DNA of 64,000 nt from Alicyclobacillus acidocaldarius subsp. acidocaldarius Tc-4-1 (GTDB lineage Bacteria; Bacillota; Bacilli; Alicyclobacillales; Alicyclobacillaceae). The stretch covers positions 1,823,572-1,887,571 of the forward strand of contig NC_017167.1 of NCBI RefSeq assembly GCF_000219875.1, written 5' to 3'. Positions 8,815-17,199 of this stretch are shown here, piece after piece. The notes under the pieces were generated by a model. That model was not told the DNA's origin. It saw nothing but the letters and a program-made list of their open reading frames with translations, and searched no databases. Positions within the stretch are counted from its first letter, which is position 1. The number at the start of each line of letters is the position of its first letter. Both the position numbers and the translations under genes were made by a program.

Positions 8815-11460
8815 TTACCCCTCGAGCGACGCCATGCGCTCCTCGACCGTCAGCAACTTCGCCCGATAGTCGGCAAGCTTCTCCCGCTCTTGGGCGACGA
8901 CCTCCTGAGGCGCGCGATGGACGAAGTTCTCGTTGGCAAGCTTCTTCTCCAAGCGTTCGACCTCGCCCTTGAGGCGATTCGCTTCTTTCCTCAGCCGCTC
9001 GCGCTCCGCGTCCATGTCGATGAGGCCAGCGAGCGGGATGTAGATCTTCGCGCCGGTGACCACCTGGACCGCGGCCTGCTTGGGCGCCTCGATCCCGGCC
9101 CCCACGTCCACGCGCTCTGCGTTGCAGAAGCGGGAAATCATCTCCGTGACCTGATCCACTACGCCTCGAACCCGTTCCGAATCGCACGCGATGACGATGG
9201 GAATGGAGGTCTTCGGCGGAATCTGGAGCTCCGAGCGGACGTTTCGCACAGCGCGGATCACGTCCATGGCCACGCGCATCTGCTCCACGGCGGCTTCGTC
9301 CTGCGGCAGATCCGCCGCCTCCGGCCACGCGGCGTCGATCAACATACCTGTAGTGTTCGGCAGCGCCTGCCAGATTTCCTCCGTGATGAACGGGATGTAC
9401 GGGTGAAGGAGTCCCAACACCCTCGAGAGCACGGTGAGCAGCACCGACTGAGTCTGCCGCTTTTTGTCCGCGTTATCGCCGTACAGGTTGATTTTGGCGA
9501 ATTCGATGTACCAGTCGCAGAACTCGTCCCACGTGAACTCATACACCGTGCGCGCCGCTTCGCCCACGTCGTAGTCCTCGAGCGCCGAGGTCACACGGCG
9601 GATCGTCTCGCCCAGCCGGTGCAGGATGAAGCGATCGGCGAGATCGAGCGACTGTGCGTCGAGCGGCAGAGGGGAAAAGCCCTCCTCGAGATTCATCAGC
9701 ACGAATCGAGCGGCGTTCCAAAGTTTGTTCAGGAAGTTCCGGGCGCCCTCGACCTTCTCCCACGAAAAGCGAAGATCGTTGCCGAGGACGGTGTTGGACG
9801 CCAACATGAAGCGGAGCGCGTCCGCGCCGTACTTGTCGATCACGTCCATCGGATCGATGCCATTGCCCTTCGACTTCGACATCTTCTGTCCCTTCGCGTC
9901 CCGCAACAGGCCGTGCAAAAGCACGGTTTGAAACGGCATCCGGCCCGTGAAGTGCACGCCCATGAAGGCCATGCGCGCCACCCAGAAGAACAGGATGTCA
10001 TAGCCTGTGACGAGCAGGCTCGTCGGGTAGAAGCGCGCCAGATCCGGTGTATTCTCAGGCCATCCCATGGTCGAAAACGGCCAGAGCGCAGAGGAGAACC
10101 AGGTGTCAAGCACGTCCTCGTCCTGCGTCACGTCCGCCGATCCGCAGTGGAGGCAATGGTCGAGGTCGTCCCGGGACACGGACACCTGCCCGCACGATGC
10201 GCAGTACCAAGCCGGGATTCGGTGGCCCCACCACAGCTGGCGGGAGATGCACCAGTCGCGCACGTTCGTGAGCCATTGTTCGAACACCTTCATGAATCGG
10301 TCCGGCAGGAACCGCAGCTCTCCCCGGCGTGCGCGCTCGAGGGCGTCTCGCGCGAGCGGCTCCATGCGGACAAACCACTGCTCCGACAGATACGGCTCGA
10401 TGACCGTGCCGCAGCGCTCGCAGTGACCCACGGCGTGTTGAAGCGGTTCCTCCTGGACGAGGTAGCCCTCTTCGCGCAACGCCTCGACCACCCGCTCCCG
10501 CCCTTCCTCGCGCGAGAGACCCGCGAATCGACCGGCGAGATCGGTCAGGCGACCATCCTGATCCATGCAGACGAGCGCCGGCAGTCCATGCCGCTCGCCG
10601 ACCTCGAAATCGTTCGGGTCGTGCGCGGGCGTGATCTTGAGGCAACCGGTGCCGAAATCTCGCTCGACGTAACTGTCTGCAATGACGGGAATGGAGCGAT
10701 GGGTCAACGGAAGCCGAAGGGTCTTGCCGACGAACGAAGCGTAGCGCTCGTCATCCGGGTGCACGGCGACGGCCACGTCCGCGAACATGGTCTCGGGGCG
10801 GGTGGTAGCGATGACAAGATGGCCCGAGCCATCCTCGACCGGGTAACGGACGTGATACAGGACACCTGGCTCCTCGATGTGCTCCACCTCGATGTCGGAG
10901 AGCGCGGTCCGACAGCGAGGGCACCAGTTGATGATGCGGTTTCCGCGATAGATGAGGCCTTCCTCGTACAACCGCACAAACACCTCGCGGACGGCGCGCG
11001 ACAGCCCGGGATCCATCGTGAACCGCTCGCGAGACCAGTCACACGAGGCGCCGAGCGAACGGATCTGGCTCGTGATAGTACCACCGTACTGCTCCTTCCA
11101 CGCCCAGACCCGCTCCACGAACGCCTCTCGCCCCAGGTCGTAACGCGACTTCCCTTCTTGCTCGCGCAGCGCCTGCTCCACGCGCGCCTGGGTGGCGATC
11201 CCGGCGTGATCCGTGCCGGGCACCCAAAGGGTCTCGTAGCCCTGCATGCGGCGGAAACGCGTGGCGATGTCCTGGAGCGTCGTGTCGAGCGCATGGCCGA
11301 GATGGAGAACGCCTGTCACGTTCGGCGGAGGCATGACAATCGAAAAGGTTCCTCGGGTGCCTTCGCGAGGCACGAAGTGGCCGCCGCGCTCCCACACCTC
11401 GTAGATACGCGATTCGACGGATTTAGGATCATACACCGTGGAGAGCGTTCGTTCGCTCAT
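8815..11460 (-). CDS. valS: Valyl-tRNA synthetase
   Basis: 881 residues, class I synthetase that charges tRNA-Val. The HIGH motif is in PPNVTGVLHLGHAL (near residue 45), the editing domain includes TTRPETMFADVAVAVHP and the DYPxxx-type DPNDFEVG segment, the KMSKS motif is KMSKSKGNGIDP, and the C-terminal ~65 residues form the long coiled coil that contacts tRNA (RERLRKEANRLKGEVERL). Start ATG 11460 has GAGGAGG 7 nt upstream and opens MSERTLSTVYDP. Expression is predicted to be controlled by the valine T-box immediately upstream. First gene of valS-folC-murC. Confidence 0.98.
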   Translation of the reverse strand: MSERTLSTVYDPKSVESRIYEVWERGGHFVPREGTRGTFSIVMPPPNVTGVLHLGHALDTTLQDIATRFRRMQGYETLWVPGTDHAGIATQARVEQALREQEGKSRYDLGREAFVERVWAWKEQYGGTITSQIRSLGASCDWSRERFTMDPGLSRAVREVFVRLYEEGLIYRGNRIINWCPRCRTALSDIEVEHIEEPGVLYHVRYPVEDGSGHLVIATTRPETMFADVAVAVHPDDERYASFVGKTLRLPLTHRSIPVIADSYVERDFGTGCLKITPAHDPNDFEVGERHGLPALVCMDQDGRLTDLAGRFAGLSREEGRERVVEALREEGYLVQEEPLQHAVGHCERCGTVIEPYLSEQWFVRMEPLARDALERARRGELRFLPDRFMKVFEQWLTNVRDWCISRQLWWGHRIPAWYCASCGQVSVSRDDLDHCLHCGSADVTQDEDVLDTWFSSALWPFSTMGWPENTPDLARFYPTSLLVTGYDILFFWVARMAFMGVHFTGRMPFQTVLLHGLLRDAKGQKMSKSKGNGIDPMDVIDKYGADALRFMLASNTVLGNDLRFSWEKVEGARNFLNKLWNAARFVLMNLEEGFSPLPLDAQSLDLADRFILHRLGETIRRVTSALEDYDVGEAARTVYEFTWDEFCDWYIEFAKINLYGDNADKKRQTQSVLLTVLSRVLGLLHPYIPFITEEIWQALPNTTGMLIDAAWPEAADLPQDEAAVEQMRVAMDVIRAVRNVRSELQIPPKTSIPIVIACDSERVRGVVDQVTEMISRFCNAERVDVGAGIEAPKQAAVQVVTGAKIYIPLAGLIDMDAERERLRKEANRLKGEVERLEKKLANENFVHRAPQEVVAQEREKLADYRAKLLTVEERMASLEG

Positions 11461-11485
11461 GTGAATCCTCCTCGTCTCATGGAAA

Positions 11486-11712
11486 AGAGCCCCCAGTCCT
11501 TCAGGACGGAGGGCTCCGCGATACCACCTGAATTCCCCGCGCCAAACCGCCCGGGGCACTCGAACATCGATAACGGGATGACCGGCACGGCTCCAGGACG
11601 ACCTTCAAGCGGCCGGAAGGGGCGCGGTCTCAGCACTCTGCCCGCCCTCTCTGGACAACCGGCGACGCCCTACTCCTTCCCTTCTTCGCCTTGGCGTATG
11701 GGATCTGGTACG
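11486..11712 (-). promoter_or_regulatory. T-box riboswitch (valine) leader of valS
   Basis: On the minus strand the leader holds the T-box conserved core CAGGTGGTATCGCG (11517-11530 region), a CCAGAGAG element, GTGCTGAGA, and a CCTGGAG motif 3' of the specifier loop. By alignment with known leaders (codon followed by four nt and then TGGAG), the specifier is GTC (11600-11602), a valine codon. A terminator hairpin (11487-11516, GAGCCC...GGGCTC followed by TTTT) competes with the antiterminator containing the T-box. Uncharged tRNA-Val should stabilise the antiterminator and turn on valS, folC and murC. Confidence 0.9.
11487..11516 (-). terminator. Regulated terminator of the valS T-box
   Basis: Stem GAGCCCTCCGTCC/GGACTGGGGGCTC followed by TTTTCC, 27 bp before the valS start. 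The 5' arm begins right after the T-box core, as expected for mutually exclusive folding. Confidence 0.85.
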
Positions 11713-11713
11713 T

Positions 11714-11743
11714 ATAGTACGCAACCTGGGAATTGGTTGTCAA
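11714..11743 (-). promoter_or_regulatory. Sigma-A promoter of valS
   Basis: Minus strand TTGACA, 18-nt spacer, TACTAT. The -35 overlaps the stop codon of the upstream gene. Confidence 0.8.
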
Positions 11744-12276
11744 GATTTCGGCCGCCGACCTCGCCCGCGGCGTTTCTTCTTCCGGTGAATGCGCACGCGC
11801 GGCCGCTCGTCCCCTTCCGCCCGCCGCGCCTCGGCCTCCTTCTGCGCTCGCTCGGCCGCAAGCTGGGCTCTGCGCCGTTCCGACCAGTCCGTGCTCCACC
11901 CGTAGACCCACGCAAAGACGAGCGCGATGACAAAGGTCATCGCATTCCGCAACAGAAAAGCGCGTTCCTCTCCGTGCGCGATGATTGTGCGCGTCTCGGC
12001 GTAACCGAGCGTGTACTGAAACAAAAAGCCCAGCAAATAGCTCACGGCGGCCACAACCAGGCCGTTCAGGCTCCGCTTCTCCTTGGCGCGCTGCATTACC
12101 GCGATCACGGCGATGAGCGTACCGAGTTCCGCCGAGAAGAAGAACGAGTACTTGCCTCCGGACGCGTAGTATACGATGCACTCCAGGACTGCGACCGCGG
12201 CGACCGTCAACAGGTCGAACCGCCAGTACCAGCCGCGCCACACGCCCGTTTTCCACGCGTTCGTTATCGCCTCCAA
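11740..12276 (-). CDS. Four-helix membrane protein with a basic tail
   Basis: 178 residues, no family recognised. Hydrophobic segments at about 18-37, 46-62, 70-92 and 110-130 suggest four transmembrane helices; the last ~45 residues (from STDWSERRRAQ on) are strongly charged, Arg/Lys-rich and probably cytoplasmic and helical. It occupies the place of ysxE between spoVID and valS in B. subtilis but is not related to that kinase-like protein as far as I can see. The stop codon overlaps the valS promoter. It is divergent from the 53-residue membrane protein at 12409. Confidence 0.75.
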   Translation of the reverse strand: MEAITNAWKTGVWRGWYWRFDLLTVAAVAVLECIVYYASGGKYSFFFSAELGTLIAVIAVMQRAKEKRSLNGLVVAAVSYLLGFLFQYTLGYAETRTIIAHGEERAFLLRNAMTFVIALVFAWVYGWSTDWSERRRAQLAAERAQKEAEARRAEGDERPRVRIHRKKKRRGRGRRPKS

Positions 12277-12408
12277 CCGACTTCCTCCAGACCTGCCGCG
12301 AATGTAGACGACCCTATGTTATCAGATCGAACGCCGTCTGCATACTCAAAGACCACTCCGTCCAACAGCCGCATATACATGTATCGGCTCAGTGAGGAGG
12401 TCAGCCTC

Positions 12409-12570
12409 GTGGGATTGTTTCAAAACTTGCTCCGCTTCGTGAAACTGCTGCTCGCACTCGCGATTTTGCTTTTGTTTTTCAGGGCCATTTTCTGGCCAAG
12501 TGCGCTTGATCTCCTGATCCTCATGCTGCTCTTCCTTGTATTTTTTCTCATGTTCATCGGCGCGCCATGA
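12409..12570 (+). CDS. Small membrane protein, 53 residues
   Basis: A GTG start follows AGGAGG with 8-nt spacing, which is why I accept so short a gene. The product is almost all hydrophobic: two helices (about 10-28 and 32-51) around the turn FWPSALD. It is one of the few plus-strand genes in this half of the window. Function unknown. Confidence 0.65.
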   Translation: MGLFQNLLRFVKLLLALAILLLFFRAIFWPSALDLLILMLLFLVFFLMFIGAP

Positions 12571-12583
12571 CTGGGTAATCCAC

Positions 12584-12623
12584 ACAAAAACGCGGGAACC
12601 GCGACCTCGGCCACGATTCCCGC
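12584..12623 (-). terminator. Terminator of spoVID
   Basis: Minus-strand arms GCGGGAA/TTCCCGC followed by GTTTTTGTG, 30 bp after the spoVID stop. It may also serve the convergent 53-residue gene. Confidence 0.65.
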
Positions 12624-12652
12624 CCGTCCCCTCACGCATGGGTTCCACTTGC

Positions 12653-14026
12653 TCAATTGAGTTGCACGACTTTCTGAATCGTCACCCTGCGCTCGGGTAC
12701 CAAAAGCGCCATCCCAGGCTCCAGATGTCCCTGAAGCCAAGGGTTGGCTCGCTCCAGCTCGCTCGGCAAACAACCACACCGTTCCGCCACACTCTCTAAG
12801 GTCTCGTGTTCGAGCACGATGACGAAGCGCAGCGTGTAGCGCGGCTCCGGCGCGTTGAAGTCGACGAACGACCACAACTTCTTGTCCTTCGCCTTAAACT
12901 GCTCGCTCTCATGACGCGCTTCCGCGCCCTCTCCAGGCTCAGCTGGTAGGTCGACCGACACCGGCGCCTCAGCGCCAGACTGCTGCTCGGCGGGAACCTC
13001 CACCGTATCCTCCCGAACCGACGCGAAGAACGAGACCTTTGGCGTCGGGTCCGCCGCGACAGCCGGCGGCTCCTCGCTCAGAACGTGGGCCTCGCTCAGA
13101 ACGTGGGCCTCGCTCAGAACGTGGGCCTCGCTCAGCACATCTTCCTCAGATTCGGACCGAGCTGAAACGCTTGGTTCCTGCTGCAAGGGGGCACGCGCAT
13201 CTGCGTCGCTCGTGGCTTCGAACACCACGTCATCCGCCTGATGGACGAATTCGAAGGAGGCCACGGGTGCCTGCGAGGCCGAGACTGGGTCGCTCGACGC
13301 ATCGAGCCCTCGAGGCCCGATTTCTCCCATCGCATCCACCGGCCCCGTCTCCGGCAAGAAGCGATCGAACTCGGCGAGATCGCGCTGAACCGTCGGGGGT
13401 CCCTCATCCGCACCGGCGGATGCCCCCGCAGATTCCGAGGGTTCCGCGCCACCGCGCGCCTCGCTCACCGCCTCGACTGTGGACTGGACGTTTGCGCCAG
13501 AGGCTGTTTCCTCGTGGGCTTCGCCGCGCAACGCGGACTCGAACGGCATCTCGGCAGTCACCTGCAGAGGCCCATCGCTCGCGGAGTTTTCCTCTCCTTC
13601 GGCCGAGAACATCTCCTGGACTTCCTGTGCGCCGCAGCGAAACAGATACCCTTTGGAACCGTTTAGCCCGTGCACCTCGAGCCATCCACCCAAATGGAGC
13701 CACGCGTCGCCCGACACATCGAGCTCAACGCCCGCGAGCCGGCTCTTGACGTTCAGTACCCCGCCCGGTTGCGCAGAGGCCGGAACGCGCAAAAGGAACG
13801 GAAGCCGCTGATGAACATGGACCACGTCGCCGCTCGACGCCTTCTGCACGTAGGCCGCAAAGACGATCGCGCCCTCAAGCTGATACGTATCGCGGTCCTG
13901 ATCGAACGCGACGATCTCCGTCGCGACGGTCGCATCTTGCACCACATCGCCGGAGGCGACTTGTTCGGCGTAGACTTCTTGATCGACCGGCAGCCGAATC
14001 AAGAGTTCGCGCGAAACTTCGGACAT
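12653..14026 (-). CDS. spoVID: Spore coat assembly protein SpoVID-like, LysM at C-terminus
   Basis: 457 residues. The N-terminal ~140 residues form an ordered beta-rich domain beginning LLIRLPVDQEVYAEQV, as in SpoVID. A long acidic, low-complexity middle follows, containing the hexapeptide AHVLSE repeated in tandem. The C-terminus (RYTLRFVIVLEHETLESVAE ... VPERRV) is a LysM-type domain. In B. subtilis SpoVID binds SpoIVA, SafA and coat proteins to encase the forespore. Position directly downstream of hemL is the Bacillus arrangement, and a sigma-E-like promoter precedes it. ATG 14026 has GAGGAGGGG upstream. Identity rests on architecture and synteny because the middle is not conserved. Confidence 0.88.
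   Translation of the reverse strand: MSEVSRELLIRLPVDQEVYAEQVASGDVVQDATVATEIVAFDQDRDTYQLEGAIVFAAYVQKASSGDVVHVHQRLPFLLRVPASAQPGGVLNVKSRLAGVELDVSGDAWLHLGGWLEVHGLNGSKGYLFRCGAQEVQEMFSAEGEENSASDGPLQVTAEMPFESALRGEAHEETASGANVQSTVEAVSEARGGAEPSESAGASAGADEGPPTVQRDLAEFDRFLPETGPVDAMGEIGPRGLDASSDPVSASQAPVASFEFVHQADDVVFEATSDADARAPLQQEPSVSARSESEEDVLSEAHVLSEAHVLSEAHVLSEEPPAVAADPTPKVSFFASVREDTVEVPAEQQSGAEAPVSVDLPAEPGEGAEARHESEQFKAKDKKLWSFVDFNAPEPRYTLRFVIVLEHETLESVAERCGCLPSELERANPWLQGHLEPGMALLVPERRVTIQKVVQLN
13073..13135 (-). repeat. 18-bp tandem repeat inside spoVID
   Basis: Three perfect copies (13073-13090, 13091-13108, 13109-13126) and half a fourth of the 18-mer ctcgctcagaacgtgggc. On the coding strand each unit adds the hexapeptide AHVLSE, in frame, so copy number can change without disrupting the gene. 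Confidence 0.95.
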
Positions 14027-14061
14027 TCGAGCCCCTCCTCAAACCGCAGGATTCCACCACC

Positions 14062-14088
14062 AATCTATGTCCCGCGAAGGCGAGATAT
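14062..14088 (-). promoter_or_regulatory. Sigma-E-like promoter of spoVID
   Basis: Minus strand ATA (14086-14088), 16-nt spacer, CATAGATT (14062-14069), a full match to ATA-N16-18-CATANNNT. The leader to the spoVID ATG would be about 30 nt. B. subtilis spoVID is sigma-E dependent. Confidence 0.65.
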
Positions 14089-14139
14089 GTCGATGGGAAC
14101 GCGGTTCGAGAGGGTAATTGACGTCGAGACGGTACCGCG

Positions 14140-15447
14140 TCACGCCCTCCGCTTCGCGATGCGCGGAAAGACGCGCTCCATAGCCTCGATGGTCTTTTCG
14201 ATCTCGACCTCGCCGTGCACCATCGACATGAAGCCACTCTCCAACTGAGCGGGCGCAAATGCCACGCCTTCCGCCAACATTTCGTGGAAGAAGTCGGCGT
14301 AGAGCGCTTGATCGCAAGCTTTCGCCGTCTCAAAGTCCACGATGGGGCCGTCATGGAAAAAGAGGCCAAACATACCGCCGATGGCGTGGCCCGTAGCTGG
14401 CAGTCCATACGTCGCGGCGAGTCGACAGAACGCCTCCACAAGCCTGCGACCGTACGACTCCAGGCGCTCGTAAGCGCCTTCGGCCGCCGCCCGTTTCAGC
14501 ATGCGAAGCGACGTGAGGCCTGCCGCCATCGCGAGCGGATTTCCGGAGAGCGTACCGGCCTGGTACACCGGTCCCTCCGGCGCCACGAGCGCCATGAGGT
14601 CCTTGCGCCCGCCGTAGGCGCCCACAGGAAGACCGGCGCCGATGACCTTGCCGAACGTCGTCAGATCCGGCAGCACGCCGAACCGCGCCTGCGCTCCGCC
14701 AAGGCCGACGCGAAAGCCCGTGATGACTTCGTCGAAGATGAGGAGGGCGCCATAGCGACGCGTGATGTCCCGCACGGCCTCCAGGTACCCCGGCCGCGGC
14801 AGCACACACCCCATGTTGCCCGCCACGGGCTCCAGGATCACGGCCGCGATCTCGTCGCCTCGATCGGCAAACAGCTTCTCCATGGCAGCGGCATCGTTGT
14901 AGGGCACCGTCAGCGTGCGCTCGGCCACGGACTGGGGGACGCCGGGCGAGTCCGGCAGGCCGAGGGCGGCCACGCCCGATCCCGCCTTGACAAGAAACGA
15001 ATCGGCGTGCCCGTGATAACAGCCGATGCACTTGACAATGGCCGTCCGCCCCGTGGCGGCGCGGGCCAGGCGGATGGCGCTCATGGTCGCCTCGGTGCCG
15101 CTTGAAACCATGCGCACCTTCTCGACCGAGGGCACGAGCTCCACAATCTCCTCCGCCATCTCGGTCTCAAGCTCGGTGGGCACGCCAAAACTCGTCCCGC
15201 GCGCTGCCGTGTCAGCAATCGCCCGGACAATATCTGGGTGCGCGTGGCCCCAGATGAGCGGTCCCCAACTCATCAGATAGTCGATATAGCGGTGGCCGTC
15301 GATGTCGTACAGGTACGGCCCTTCGCCGCGATCGGCGAAATACGGCGTGCCGCCGACCGCGCGGAACGCCCGGACGGGCGAATTGACGCCCCCCACGAGA
15401 ACCCGCTTTGCCCGTTCAAAGGCTTGCTTAGAACGCTCCCCGACCAT
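14140..15447 (-). CDS. hemL: Glutamate-1-semialdehyde 2,1-aminomutase
   Basis: 435 residues. PLP/PMP enzyme that converts glutamate-1-semialdehyde to 5-aminolevulinate. The N-terminal GGVNSPVRAF, VSSGTEATMSAIRLAR, the DEVITGFRVG motif and the PLP-lysine segment [18 protein letters not shown] are all present. ATG 15447 is used because AGGAGG lies 7 nt upstream; a GTG two codons earlier would abut it. It lies between hemB and spoVID as the last gene of hemAXCDBL. Confidence 0.97.
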   Translation of the reverse strand: MVGERSKQAFERAKRVLVGGVNSPVRAFRAVGGTPYFADRGEGPYLYDIDGHRYIDYLMSWGPLIWGHAHPDIVRAIADTAARGTSFGVPTELETEMAEEIVELVPSVEKVRMVSSGTEATMSAIRLARAATGRTAIVKCIGCYHGHADSFLVKAGSGVAALGLPDSPGVPQSVAERTLTVPYNDAAAMEKLFADRGDEIAAVILEPVAGNMGCVLPRPGYLEAVRDITRRYGALLIFDEVITGFRVGLGGAQARFGVLPDLTTFGKVIGAGLPVGAYGGRKDLMALVAPEGPVYQAGTLSGNPLAMAAGLTSLRMLKRAAAEGAYERLESYGRRLVEAFCRLAATYGLPATGHAIGGMFGLFFHDGPIVDFETAKACDQALYADFFHEMLAEGVAFAPAQLESGFMSMVHGEVEIEKTIEAMERVFPRIAKRRA

Positions 15448-15459
15448 GTCCACTCCTCC

Positions 15460-16440
15460 TCAGCGCGCCTCTTCCCGCAGCCAGCGGAGCACGTCCGGCG
15501 CGTGATACGTGAGAATCAGATCCGCGCCCGCGCGCTTGAACGAGGTCATCATTTCCATGACGACCGCCTTTTCGTCGATCCACCCGTGTTGCGCCGCCGC
15601 CTTGACCATGCTGTACTCGCCGCTCACATTGTAGGTCGCGATGGGCACGTCAAACGCCGCGCGGAGGCGAGCCGTGACGTCCATGTACGAGAGCGCCGGT
15701 TTCACCATCAGCATATCGGCTCCTTCTTCAAGGTCCGATCTCGCCTCGCGCATCGCTTCGCGGCCGTTGGCAGGGTCCATCTGGTAGCTCTTGCGATCGC
15801 CAAATTGCGGCGCCGAGTCCGCCGCCTCGCGGAATGGACCGTAAAACGACGACGCGTATTTCACTGCGTACGACAGGACAATGACGTCCTCGAAGCCTCT
15901 CGCATCGAGCGCCTCGCGGATGGCTGCGACACGGCCGTCCATCATGTCCGAGGGCGCGACGATGTCCGCACCGGCCTGCGCGTGCGACACGGCCGTCTTG
16001 GCCAACAGTTCAAGCGTCGGATCGTTCACAATTTTCCCGTCCCGGACGAGGCCACACTGGCCCAACGGATTGTACTCGCACAGGCACACGTCCGTCATGA
16101 CCACGAGATCCGGATTTTCAGCCTTGATGGCGCGAATGGCCTCCTGCACCACGCCGTGCTCATGGTACGCAGAGGAGGAGAGTTCGTCCTTCTCGCGCGG
16201 GATGCCAAAGAGGATCACCGACTTCAGGCCGAGTTCCGACAGCGACGCGATTTCCCTTCGCAGCGCGTCCAAGCCGTAGCGGAAAACGCCCGGCATCGAA
16301 TGGATGGGCGAGGTCCCGTTCAATCCTTCTTGGACGAACATCGGATAGACGAGATCGTCCGCGTGGACGCGATGCTCCCGGACGAGATCGCGCAGATAAG
16401 GCGTGCGGCGCAGGCGCCGGTGGCGGCGAAATGGACTCAT
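15460..16440 (-). CDS. hemB: Delta-aminolevulinic acid dehydratase (porphobilinogen synthase)
   Basis: 326 residues. Condenses two 5-aminolevulinates to porphobilinogen. The two active-site lysines are in [15 protein letters not shown] and [11 protein letters not shown]. The metal-site segment [14 protein letters not shown] keeps three cysteines, so a zinc-type catalytic site is likely. ATG 16440 is preferred (AAGGGAG about 10 nt upstream); the GTG at 16449 would overlap the hemD stop but sits on the ribosome binding site. Confidence 0.97.
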   Translation of the reverse strand: MSPFRRHRRLRRTPYLRDLVREHRVHADDLVYPMFVQEGLNGTSPIHSMPGVFRYGLDALRREIASLSELGLKSVILFGIPREKDELSSSAYHEHGVVQEAIRAIKAENPDLVVMTDVCLCEYNPLGQCGLVRDGKIVNDPTLELLAKTAVSHAQAGADIVAPSDMMDGRVAAIREALDARGFEDVIVLSYAVKYASSFYGPFREAADSAPQFGDRKSYQMDPANGREAMREARSDLEEGADMLMVKPALSYMDVTARLRAAFDVPIATYNVSGEYSMVKAAAQHGWIDEKAVVMEMMTSFKRAGADLILTYHAPDVLRWLREEAR

Positions 16441-16445
16441 ATCGA

Positions 16446-17189
16446 TCACGCTCCCTTAGGATACAAAGTCTCGAGATGGTGAATCAGCGCTTCGTGCGAC
16501 GGCTCGGGCGGAGGCTCGAGATGGCGCACGCCCAGCCGGTCGAGCGCGCTCGCGGTGGTTCCGCCGAATGGCAGCCACGCGAAACGCCCAGGCGCGAAGA
16601 TCAGGTCGCGCACAGGGTGCGCCGCGATGGCGGACACAGCGGAGGGGCTGAACAGGACGACGATGTCGCCTGAGCGTTCCGCTAACTGATCCGCCGCTTC
16701 TGGCCGGAGGACGGTGTCATACACAATCCACTCGGTCACGCGGCGCCCGACGCGGCGGAGTTCCTCCGGAAGCACCTCGAGGGCCAGACGCCCGCGCGGG
16801 AAGATAAAGCCGCGCGAAGGTGGACACACTTCGAGGAGTCGCTCGGCAAATTCTTTTGCGCCGCGCACGCCGGGAAAGTGCACGGCGTTCGGCGCCACGG
16901 CTCGGAGATCGCGCCACGTGGCTGATCCGAGTGCAAAGGCGGCTGGCGCCTCCTGAAGGCGCGCCACCGCCGGTGCACAAGACGCGAGGGCTCGGACGGC
17001 CGCGGCCGACGTGAACACCCATGCGTCGTCGCGCGCGGTCACTTCCGCAAGCTGTGAGACCGCCTCGGCGAGCGGTACCGTCTCGATGAGCGGCATGTGC
17101 TCCGCGCGAAAGCCGCAATCTCGCAGCGCCGCGGCGAGGACGGCGCCGCGATTTCCAGACTGCGTCACGATGACGTCCGGTCGTGGCAT
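16446..17189 (-). CDS. hemD: Uroporphyrinogen-III synthase
   Basis: 247 residues, a poorly conserved family recognised here by position between hemC and hemB and by two Rossmann-like halves: [20 protein letters not shown] at the start, [26 protein letters not shown], and [14 protein letters not shown]. It cyclises hydroxymethylbilane with inversion of ring D. ATG 17189 with GAGGTGG upstream gives the usual length; it starts 11 bp after the hemC stop. Confidence 0.92.
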   Translation of the reverse strand: MPRPDVIVTQSGNRGAVLAAALRDCGFRAEHMPLIETVPLAEAVSQLAEVTARDDAWVFTSAAAVRALASCAPAVARLQEAPAAFALGSATWRDLRAVAPNAVHFPGVRGAKEFAERLLEVCPPSRGFIFPRGRLALEVLPEELRRVGRRVTEWIVYDTVLRPEAADQLAERSGDIVVLFSPSAVSAIAAHPVRDLIFAPGRFAWLPFGGTTASALDRLGVRHLEPPPEPSHEALIHHLETLYPKGA

Positions 17190-17199
17190 CTCAACCACC

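Noticed and set aside
8890-12570. Very long plus-strand open frame (over 1200 codons) opposite valS
   Set aside because: It mirrors valS and neighbouring genes, has an Arg/His/Val-rich composition typical of antisense frames in GC-rich DNA, and no start signal. Only its last 53 codons are a credible gene, with their own ribosome binding site.
13073-13135. Short tandem repeat considered as a CRISPR array
   Set aside because: Units are contiguous without spacers, 18 bp long and in frame with spoVID.
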